From NCBI GenBank assembly GCA_021205565.1, contig JAJPXG010000120.1:1-38466 (forward strand): a stretch of 38,466 nt of DNA, written 5' to 3'. The notes beneath the pieces were generated by a model. The model worked only from the letters and a program-made list of their open reading frames with translations, searched no databases and was not told the DNA's origin. The translations under genes were made by a program, and so were the position numbers. Of the stretch, positions 31,851 through 38,466 are shown piece after piece. Within the stretch, counting starts at the first letter, position 1. Each line of letters starts with the position of its first letter. This DNA is from Lachnospiraceae bacterium (GTDB taxonomy: Bacteria > Bacillota > Clostridia > Lachnospirales > Lachnospiraceae).

Positions 31851-33968
31851 TTAGATTCTGGCGCCTTCTCCCTGTGAAAACTCCGCCTTCAGCACCATCA
31901 CGGAGTACGGCGGCATCCACACCCGCACATCCCCGTTCTCCACCAGAATCTGCTCCGGCTGTGTCGTAAATCCTTTATCATGCGTCAGCATCAGCCGCTC
32001 CATCACACAGTGACGGGAAATTCCAAGCTCCCATACCGCCGCGGTGCGCTCATGCGCCTCATTTGCGTGATTGACCAGCACCGCCACGGCGCCGTTTTGA
32101 TCAAAGCGGCCGTAAGTCAGGTAATTTTTATCGTCATTCAGGCGTTTTAAAGAGCCGGTTTTTAATTCCTGATTTTCCTTATGAATACGGATCATTTCTT
32201 TATGGAAGCGAATCAGCTCCTGATCCTCATGCCCCCAGGGATAAGCCCTCCGGTTGTCCGGATCCGTGAAACCGCACAGGCCCGCCTCGTCCCCGTAATA
32301 AACCGTGGGCGCACCCGGCCAGGTCATCTGCACCGCCACCGCTTCCCGCATGACAGCCACATGGACACCCTCCCCTGCGGCTTTTGCTCCCTTAGAATCG
32401 ATCCGCCCCACCTGATGGCTGGTGCGGGTCAGGAAACGGGAATGGTCATGGTTGGAAAGCTCGTTCATCGCCACCAGGCCGCTCGCCATATCGCCGTACA
32501 GCTTTGCCATGGACTTCCAGAACAAATCCGCGTCGCCGATCGTCTCCGGCCTGAAATCATCGCTGTGCTTCTCCATACCCGTCAGAAACCAGGTCAGCGG
32601 CTCCATGAAGCTGTCATAATTCATCACGCTGTCCCACTCATCGCCCTTCAGCCACTCTGAGGCATCCCCGTAATGCTCCGCCAAAATCAGCGCGTCAGGA
32701 TTGGCCTCCTTCACCGCTTTGCGGAATTTTTTCCAGAAGGAATGATTATATTCGTCGCCATGGCCCAGATCTGCGGCCACATCCAGACGCCAGCCGTCCA
32801 CATGGTAGGGCTCGGACACCCACTTGCGCCCGACCTGAATTATGTAATCCTCCAGCTCCTGACTTCCTTCGTAATTTAATTTGGGCAGAGTATTGTATCC
32901 CCACCAGCCCTCATAGGAGCCGTTATGCGGCCAGAGCTGATCTGTATGAAAACGGAAAAAATTGCGGTAAGGGCTGTCGGCGGACACATAAGCGCCCGGC
33001 GGATACCCATGCTCACTCCCGTATATGCACTCCCTGTCCATCCATTTATTGAAAGAACCGCAGTGATTAAAGACTCCGTCCAGGATGACCTTCATCCCTC
33101 TTTTATGTACTTCCTTCACAAAATCAGCAAAAAAGGCGTTGCTTGCCTCCAGATTCACCGGATTCGTAACCCGGTTGATATATTTCTCAGCGCCTGTATT
33201 CTCCGTTTCCCAGTCTTCCAGAAGCCTCCCCTTATCATCCTCAATCACGCTGTAATGCGGATCCACATGGTCATAGTCCTGGATATCGTATTTATGGTTG
33301 GAGGGCGAGACAAAGATCGGGCTTAAATACAGTACCTCCACGCCCAGGTTCTGAAGATAATCCAGCTTCTCCAAAATGCCCTTCAGGTCACCGCCGTGAA
33401 AATTTCCGACGTCTGATTTCTCCGGCAGCTCGTCCCAGTCCTCCACCTTCCGGCTCGGACGGTCGATATAATAATACTCCCCGGTCTCCACATCGTTGGA
33501 GGGATCCCCGTTATAAAAGCGGTCCACGAAAATCTGGTACATGACCGCGCCCTTCGCCCAATCGGGAACCGAAAAACCGGGCTTTACCTTAAAATAAGTC
33601 TTCGGGTCTGCTTCCCGCACCAGGCCGCGGGCGTCATAATATCCGCAGACTCTGCCCTCCCACACCTCAAAATAATAAGAAATCATCCCGCCGCCAAGGC
33701 GATATTTCAGCTCATAAAAATCAAATTCCCGACCGCGCTCCGCTAAGGTAAGCTCCTGTCGCTCCCCGTTGATAATCGCAAAAACCCGGTCCACATTGCA
33801 GGCCGCCGTGCGGAAACGAATGGTAATCTCCTGCCCCGCTTCCGGGCACGCCGGAATGACATATTCACTGCCCGTATCACTAAAAAGAGCGTCCCTGTTC
33901 AGCACAGGACGCATCTCCTGAATATACTGTTTGTTCTTCTCAAACCATTTCTGCATTCTGAATGCCAT
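31851..33968 (-). CDS. GH13 alpha-amylase-family hydrolase (neopullulanase / cyclomaltodextrinase-like)
   Basis: 705 residues. An N-terminal beta domain (about 30-130, CBM34-like) precedes the catalytic barrel. The barrel contains DGVFNHCG, the nucleophile D396 (DGWRLDVA), acid/base E431 (ILAEHYGD) and third Asp D508 (SNHDHS). A C-terminal beta domain follows. There is no signal peptide, so it works on maltodextrins or cyclodextrins inside the cell, hydrolysing alpha-1,4 and perhaps alpha-1,6 bonds. AAGGAA is 9 bp before the ATG. A promoter lies upstream. It pairs functionally with glycogen phosphorylase at 10977-13445. Confidence 0.92.
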   Translation of the reverse strand: MAFRMQKWFEKNKQYIQEMRPVLNRDALFSDTGSEYVIPACPEAGQEITIRFRTAACNVDRVFAIINGERQELTLAERGREFDFYELKYRLGGGMISYYFEVWEGRVCGYYDARGLVREADPKTYFKVKPGFSVPDWAKGAVMYQIFVDRFYNGDPSNDVETGEYYYIDRPSRKVEDWDELPEKSDVGNFHGGDLKGILEKLDYLQNLGVEVLYLSPIFVSPSNHKYDIQDYDHVDPHYSVIEDDKGRLLEDWETENTGAEKYINRVTNPVNLEASNAFFADFVKEVHKRGMKVILDGVFNHCGSFNKWMDRECIYGSEHGYPPGAYVSADSPYRNFFRFHTDQLWPHNGSYEGWWGYNTLPKLNYEGSQELEDYIIQVGRKWVSEPYHVDGWRLDVAADLGHGDEYNHSFWKKFRKAVKEANPDALILAEHYGDASEWLKGDEWDSVMNYDSFMEPLTWFLTGMEKHSDDFRPETIGDADLFWKSMAKLYGDMASGLVAMNELSNHDHSRFLTRTSHQVGRIDSKGAKAAGEGVHVAVMREAVAVQMTWPGAPTVYYGDEAGLCGFTDPDNRRAYPWGHEDQELIRFHKEMIRIHKENQELKTGSLKRLNDDKNYLTYGRFDQNGAVAVLVNHANEAHERTAAVWELGISRHCVMERLMLTHDKGFTTQPEQILVENGDVRVWMPPYSVMVLKAEFSQGEGARI

Positions 33969-34031
33969 AAATCAGTTTCCTTACGAAGTAATGATGTTTG
34001 TATTACGGTCTTTATGACCACAGACAGGAAA

Positions 34032-34060
34032 ATTTTATAATATTCAGATGGAATGCGCAA
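34032..34060 (-). promoter_or_regulatory. Promoter of the GH13 gene
   Basis: -35 TTGCGC and -10 TAAAAT are 17 bp apart on the minus strand, about 65 bp upstream of the ATG. Confidence 0.5.
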
Positions 34061-34145
34061 GGGGGAAAATGAAAGATTTTTCGTAACGTTTAAACTACGC
34101 CGGATTGGCTCACCAGGCGAGTGTAATATGAAATCTCCCCAACGT

Positions 34146-34171
34146 AAAAGACAGCGTTGCCACTGTCTTTT
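34146..34171. terminator. Bidirectional hairpin after ftsH
   Basis: A perfect 9-bp stem AAAAGACAG / CTGTCTTTT with an 8-nt loop. Each strand ends in TTTT, so it can act in both directions. It would terminate ftsH transcription about 210 bp after its stop. Confidence 0.6.
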
Positions 34172-34378
34172 AGAGAAGGTATTTTCTTATGGGGTATAGC
34201 AAAAAACTATAAAATGTATTGGGGTTACAATGGAATAATACCATGTGATCCGATTTTCGTCCAGTCCGAATCTATACAAATATAATAAATTTTATTTCCG
34301 TTTTTTGTGCATTATTTCCATGATCATTTGTGGATTCTGCCTTCTCAGTGCGTCTCCGCGTCCTTTTCCGCTCCCCTT

Positions 34379-36226
34379 TTAAAGGGAAACTGTACCTTCC
34401 AGCGCAGGCTGTGCAGGCCACAGCGCCTCGAACTCCTCACGTGAAATGCGTTCCTTTTCCAAAAGCAGCTCCGCGCAGCTGTGAAGAATATCCTCATGCT
34501 GTAAGATAATCTCCTTCGCCTTTAAGTAGCAGTCCCGGACAATACCGCGGACCTCCTCGTCGATGGTGTTGGCTGTCTCCTCGCTGTAAGGCTTTGCCTG
34601 TGCGAAGTCCCTGCCGATGAAGACCTCCTGTCCATCATCGTAGCTGACCAGCCCCAGTCTTTCACTCATGCCGAAGCGGGTGACCATGCTGCGAGCCCGC
34701 TGTGTCGCGCGCTCGATGTCGCTGGAGGCTCCGGTTGTGATATCGCCGAAAATAATCTCCTCCGCGATGCGGCCTCCCAGGGACACCATAATATCCTGCT
34801 CCATCTTGCTCTTCGTCCAGAACATCTCGTCATTCTCCGGCAGTGGCATGGTGTAGCCGGCCGCCCCGACGCCCGTGGGAATGATGGACACTGTATAAAC
34901 CGGGTCCATATCCGGCAGGACATGGAAGAGGATTGCGTGACCGGTCTCGTGGTAGGCGGTGATTTTTTTCTCCTTGTCGGAAATGACGCGGCTCTTTTTC
35001 TCCGCGCCGATACCGGTCTTGATAAAGGCTGACTGAATATCCGCGCTGGTGATATAGGAACGGCTGTTCATGGCCGCCATGATGGCTGCCTCATTTAACA
35101 GATTCTCCAGATCCGCGCCGGTAAAGCCGGCAGTGGTTCTCGCCACCTGCTTTAAATCCACGTCATCGCCCAGCGGCTTATTGCGGGCATGCACTTTCAG
35201 AATATCCTCCCGGCCGCCCACATCCGGCCTGCTGACCGCAATCTTTCTGTCAAAGCGGCCCGGACGCATAATCGCCGGATCCAGGATATCCACCCGGTTG
35301 GTGGCCGCCATCACAATGATGCCGGTGTTCGGCGTAAAGCCGTCCATCTCCACCAGCAGCTGGTTTAAGGTCTGCTCGCGCTCATCGTGGCCGCCGCCCA
35401 TGCCGGTGCCGCGCTTTCTTGCCACCGCGTCGATCTCGTCGATAAAAACGATGCAGGGCGAGTTCTTTTTGGCGTTCTCAAACAGATCCCGGACGCGGGA
35501 AGCGCCCACGCCGACAAACATTTCCATAAAGTCCGAACCGGATACGGTGAAAAACGGCACGCCTGCTTCCCCTGCGATGGCCTTGGCCAGCATCGTCTTG
35601 CCGGTACCCGGAGGCCCCTCCAAAAGGACGCCCTTCGGGATGCGCGCGCCCAGTGCGGTAAATTTCGCCGGCTCCTTTAAAAAGGCGATGATTTCCTCTA
35701 AGTCCGCCTTCTCTTCCTTTAAACCGGCCACATCCTTTAAGGTGATGGGGCTGTCCGTCGTCATCTGTGCACGGCTTCTGCCGAAATTCATCATCTTATT
35801 GTTGGCGCTGCCGCCGCCGTTCTGCTGATTGGTGACCATCACAAAAAACAGCATCGCCAGAGCCGCCACAATCAGTAAAGGCAGAACCTGATTGACAAAC
35901 CAGTTCTCCTCCGGGACAGCGTCCACGTAAACCGCAACATCGGAGATCTCCCTGATTTCATCCTCAATCGTCTCCACATTTGTCACATTGACAGTATAGG
36001 TGCTGCCGTCCGTCAGCATCACCTCAACGGTTCCGGTCGGAATATCCCTGCTCTGGGATATCGTCACATAAGCGACCGTCTGCGCGTTCAAATCCTCAAC
36101 CAGCTCATCTTTTGTACGGCTTGCGGCAGTATTCACACTGCTGCTCGCAGTGATCAGAGCCATCAGGAGAAGTCCCATAAACAGCAGATACAGGACCATC
36201 CCATTCACGCTTCTGTTCTTATTCAA
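34379..36226 (-). CDS. ftsH: ATP-dependent zinc metalloprotease FtsH
   Basis: 615 residues from a TTG start at 36226, chosen because GAGAGGA precedes it by about 8 bp and the next ATG is inside the first membrane helix. Helix 1 (about 9-30), extracellular domain, helix 2 (about 112-132). AAA+ domain with Walker A GPPGTGKT (204-211), Walker B IVFIDEID, and pore loop [10 protein letters not shown]. Zinc protease motif HETGH (426-430). It degrades misfolded membrane proteins and regulators, as a membrane-bound hexamer. The gene follows hpt and tilS in the conserved spoIIE-tilS-hpt-ftsH order. Confidence 0.97.
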   Translation of the reverse strand: MNKNRSVNGMVLYLLFMGLLLMALITASSSVNTAASRTKDELVEDLNAQTVAYVTISQSRDIPTGTVEVMLTDGSTYTVNVTNVETIEDEIREISDVAVYVDAVPEENWFVNQVLPLLIVAALAMLFFVMVTNQQNGGGSANNKMMNFGRSRAQMTTDSPITLKDVAGLKEEKADLEEIIAFLKEPAKFTALGARIPKGVLLEGPPGTGKTMLAKAIAGEAGVPFFTVSGSDFMEMFVGVGASRVRDLFENAKKNSPCIVFIDEIDAVARKRGTGMGGGHDEREQTLNQLLVEMDGFTPNTGIIVMAATNRVDILDPAIMRPGRFDRKIAVSRPDVGGREDILKVHARNKPLGDDVDLKQVARTTAGFTGADLENLLNEAAIMAAMNSRSYITSADIQSAFIKTGIGAEKKSRVISDKEKKITAYHETGHAILFHVLPDMDPVYTVSIIPTGVGAAGYTMPLPENDEMFWTKSKMEQDIMVSLGGRIAEEIIFGDITTGASSDIERATQRARSMVTRFGMSERLGLVSYDDGQEVFIGRDFAQAKPYSEETANTIDEEVRGIVRDCYLKAKEIILQHEDILHSCAELLLEKERISREEFEALWPAQPALEGTVSL

Positions 36227-36310
36227 TATTCAGTCCTCTCTTATAACGGTTTTCCTTTTCATACACGCGTTAATAACCGCCCGGCCATGGCACGTGCATT
36301 CCACGCAGTC

Positions 36311-36835
36311 TCACTCAAATTTCACAACGCCCACATAGGGAAGGTTACGGTAGCGCTGGGCATAATCCAGACCGTATCCCACCACAAACTCATCGGGAAT
36401 CTCAAATCCGGTATAGTCCACATTCACCTGCTTCCTGCGCCGCTTGGGCTTGTCTAAAAGCGTACAAAGCTTCAGACTTGCCGGCCTGCGCTCTTCAAGC
36501 ATCTCGATCATGTAGCTTAAAGTATTGCCGGAATCGACGATATCCTCCACCACCAGCACATCCCGGCTCATGATCGGCTCGTCCAAATCCTTCGTGATCT
36601 TCACCACACCGCTCGATTTCGTGGTGTCCCCGTAACTCGACACGCACATGAAATCCATGGTGAGCGGCACCGTAATATGCTTTGCCAGCTCGCACATGAA
36701 AAAGACGCCGCCCTTTAATGTGCAGATCAGATGCAGCTCTTTCCCCGCGTAATCCCTGCTGATCTGTTCCCCGATCTCATGAATCCTCCGGTTTACATCC
36801 TCCTCCGAAATCAGTACCTCCACTCTTTCCGCCAT
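36311..36835 (-). CDS. hpt: Hypoxanthine phosphoribosyltransferase
   Basis: 174 residues, normal length. The PRPP-binding signature VEDIVDSGNT is at 96-105, and LICTLKGGVFFM and DFMCVSSYG precede it. It makes IMP or GMP from hypoxanthine or guanine and PRPP in purine salvage. GGAGG is 9 bp before the ATG. The first 59 bp overlap the end of tilS in another frame, so the two genes are translationally linked. In B. subtilis, HPRT and TilS also interact to control ftsH; whether this applies here is inference. Confidence 0.96.
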   Translation of the reverse strand: MAERVEVLISEEDVNRRIHEIGEQISRDYAGKELHLICTLKGGVFFMCELAKHITVPLTMDFMCVSSYGDTTKSSGVVKITKDLDEPIMSRDVLVVEDIVDSGNTLSYMIEMLEERRPASLKLCTLLDKPKRRRKQVNVDYTGFEIPDEFVVGYGLDYAQRYRNLPYVGVVKFE

Positions 36836-38234
36836 CCGCTTTTTCCTCCAAGTGTACTTCCAGTATCTTCTTCGTTGTCTCCGTCACTTTATACGCCATG
36901 CTGATGCGCAGCCCGATCACCCATAAAATATGAGAGCCGTCCGCTAAAAGCCACAGACCGTCACGCTTATCACGCGGCACTTTAGCATTCACCAGATAAT
37001 CCTGCAGGCTCTTTCGGCCTCCATCCGCCGTGACCGTCAGGTAATCGCCCGGCTCCCTGTGCCGCAGCATAAGATTATCCCTGATTTTATCACAATCAAA
37101 CCATTTCGTACAATCATTTTGCGGAATATTATTGATTTTTTCACTCGTTTCCGACACCGGAAAGGTACGGAGGATGAGCTTTGTCCCATCCGGGAGGGAA
37201 ATAGCCCCGTTCAAATTCATGTTCTCTGTTTCGCCTTGCCCTGCATCATAAGTTTCAGCAGGATGCTCTTCCCGGAAAATCCGCAGCGCCTCATAGGTCT
37301 TACGCGCAGTCAGCCCGTAAGGAAGCGCGCGCTCCTTCTGTCCATCCTTATCTAAAAGCTTCCGCGCAGCTTCTATGTGTGAAAACGTAATATCCTTCCT
37401 GCTGCCGCACACCCGTGCCACGCTCTCATACAGCACCTCCCGCTGCAATGCCGTGGGAAGCTTTTTCAGTGCAGTAAGTGAAATGGACGCACCGCCTGCG
37501 TCAAACACCGCAGACTGGCTTAAAAACGCCTCCGCCTCTTCCTCCATATACGCCTGAATATCCTTAAGCTGCTCCGCGCAGCGGCTCATATTTTCCACTG
37601 CGGAGGCATTTACCGTTTCCGCCGCCGGAATGATATCGGCGCGGATCCGGTTGCGGGAATACCGGACATCCTGATTGGTGACATCCTCCACATGAGCCAG
37701 GCCATTGTCAGACAAATACTGCAGGATTTCCGCCCGCGTCACACCCAAAAACGGCCGGATCACAGGCCCCCGCATAGGCGCAATCCCTGAAAGTCCCTTC
37801 AATCCGCTTCCCCGGAACAACTGAAACAACATCGTCTCCGCGTTGTCGTTCGCGTGATGCGCCACCGCAATCTTGTCAAAGCCCGCCTCCCGGCGGCACT
37901 CCTCCAAAAGCGCATACCTCATGTCCCGGGCCGCCTCCTCTAAGCTCATCCCTTTTTTATTTTCAAGCTCCCCCGGCGCGATGTGACAGCAGCGCAAAGG
38001 CACCCTCATCTTATCACACAGCTGCTCACAGAACGCCTCATCCTCCCCGGCTTTCCTGCGAATCCCATGATTCACATGCACCGCCAGAAGCTTAAGATGA
38101 TACTCGTCCTGCAGGCCCTTCAGAAAATGCAGAAGCGCTACCGAATCCGCCCCGCCGCTTAAGGCGATGAGGATACGGTCACCGGTTTCGATCAGGTGAT
38201 GTTTTTGAATGTAATTCAAAGCTTTTTGTTTCAT
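36777..38234 (-). CDS. tilS: tRNA(Ile)-lysidine synthase
   Basis: 485 residues. The N-terminal PP-loop SGGADS is at 26-31. The core blocks VAHHANDNAETMLFQLFRGSGLKGL and VEDVTNQDVRYSRNRIR are present. The C-terminal domain has LMLRHREPGDYL and KVPRDKRDGLWLLADG. It changes C34 of the tRNA-Ile CAU anticodon to lysidine so the tRNA reads AUA. The last ~20 residues (EKADGGKSGG onward) overlap hpt and are extra to the fold. A weak AAAGAAAG site precedes the ATG. Confidence 0.95.
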   Translation of the reverse strand: MKQKALNYIQKHHLIETGDRILIALSGGADSVALLHFLKGLQDEYHLKLLAVHVNHGIRRKAGEDEAFCEQLCDKMRVPLRCCHIAPGELENKKGMSLEEAARDMRYALLEECRREAGFDKIAVAHHANDNAETMLFQLFRGSGLKGLSGIAPMRGPVIRPFLGVTRAEILQYLSDNGLAHVEDVTNQDVRYSRNRIRADIIPAAETVNASAVENMSRCAEQLKDIQAYMEEEAEAFLSQSAVFDAGGASISLTALKKLPTALQREVLYESVARVCGSRKDITFSHIEAARKLLDKDGQKERALPYGLTARKTYEALRIFREEHPAETYDAGQGETENMNLNGAISLPDGTKLILRTFPVSETSEKINNIPQNDCTKWFDCDKIRDNLMLRHREPGDYLTVTADGGRKSLQDYLVNAKVPRDKRDGLWLLADGSHILWVIGLRISMAYKVTETTKKILEVHLEEKADGGKSGGTDFGGGCKPEDS

Positions 38235-38325
38235 AATACACTTTCTTTTGTCATTTCATTTGCTGCAATCAGCATAACACAGGATTTTTACTGTCTTTTA
38301 CTGATTGAATTTGGCGGAACAGAGC

Positions 38326-38466
38326 TTAGTTGTGCCACACCCCGGCCACCATCACCGTCATATCATCCTCAATCCGCCCCCGGTGCAACTGCACACTGTA
38401 CTCCAGAATCGCCCTTGCCATCTCCCGCGGATTCTGCAGATCCAGCCGCCCGATATACTCTTCAAG
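38326..38466 (-). CDS. spoIIE: SpoIIE, C-terminal end of the PP2C phosphatase domain (partial)
   Basis: 46 codons and a TAA run off the right edge. The visible end, including RIEDDMTVMVAGVW, matches the final metal-binding strand of SpoIIE-type PP2C phosphatases (the DDMT motif). SpoIIE dephosphorylates SpoIIAA to switch on sigma-F in the forespore. The call rests on this motif and on the conserved neighbour order with tilS, hpt and ftsH. Another PP2C/SpoIIE-domain protein is possible but less likely. Confidence 0.85.
   Translation of the reverse strand, partial: LEEYIGRLDLQNPREMARAILEYSVQLHRGRIEDDMTVMVAGVWHN

Larger units (their letters stand above)
33969..34378. other. 410-bp AT-rich intergenic region
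   Basis: It contains the GH13 promoter, a GTTTAAAC palindrome at about 34088-34095 upstream of it, and a hairpin at 34146-34171. The remaining AT-rich DNA (34180-34320) holds no believable gene. Confidence 0.5.

Noticed and set aside
35070-35828. 252-residue plus-strand frame opposite ftsH
   Set aside because: Mirror of the AAA+ domain coding sequence with no start signal or recognisable domain.
1-38466. CRISPR array, prophage, plasmid origin or integrase
   Set aside because: No spaced direct repeats of CRISPR type, no phage structural or integrase genes and no origin-like clusters were seen; the only mobile DNA is the nested element at 1621-3562.

Overview
The window looks like chromosomal DNA of an endospore-forming, low-oxygen Firmicute, most likely a Lachnospiraceae-type Clostridium relative. 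The reasons are the gene order spoIIE - tilS - hpt - ftsH at the right end, a T-box-controlled ileS, a DegV protein, YhaM, a paired ABC exporter, and strong AGGAGG-type ribosome binding sites. Almost every gene lies on the minus strand. The exceptions are an IS transposase and one small XRE regulator. The genus cannot be fixed from sequence alone.

Left end (1-3740): a surface/mobile region. A serine-rich-repeat adhesin with a long accessory-Sec-like signal peptide runs off the left edge. Upstream of it are a gene remnant and a nested insertion: an IS1182-like element (1810-3329, 15-bp inverted ends, 5-bp direct repeat ATATG) sits inside an older element bounded by 28-bp imperfect inverted repeats (1621-1648 / 3535-3562).

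Middle-left (3740-13450): a small-ORF/APH-like kinase pair, rRNA methyltransferase RlmD with two unusual insertions, the HD exoribonuclease YhaM, then a membrane-anchored HtrA-like protein, a lipoprotein, tRNA-Ala(GGC) and a membrane-anchored M23/LytM-like protein. The HtrA-like and M23-like proteins both lack all expected catalytic or metal-binding residues, so they appear to be pseudoenzymes. Glycogen phosphorylase follows.

Middle (13690-22330): IleS with an Ile T-box leader, DegV with a conserved small protein and an overlapping 48-aa frame, a divergent XRE regulator, a DUF362 protein with a small partner, and the general PTS proteins EI and HPr. This HPr has Lys where the regulatory Ser46 is expected.

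Right (22540-38466): a 1026-residue protein made of two ~500-residue repeats. Each repeat seems to hold two thioredoxin-like folds with altered active sites (WSENT, WCANS/WCAYS). I regard it as the best candidate for undescribed biology here. It is followed by a heterodimeric ABC exporter, a heparinase II/III-like protein, a GH13 maltodextrin hydrolase, then ftsH, hpt, tilS and the end of spoIIE.

Functional themes: carbohydrate storage and use (GlgP, GH13, PTS, heparinase-like), tRNA/rRNA maturation and charging (IleS, TilS, RlmD, tRNA-Ala), cell-surface and membrane quality control, and sporulation. No CRISPR array, prophage or plasmid origin was seen. All calls come from reading the sequence; no database search was run.
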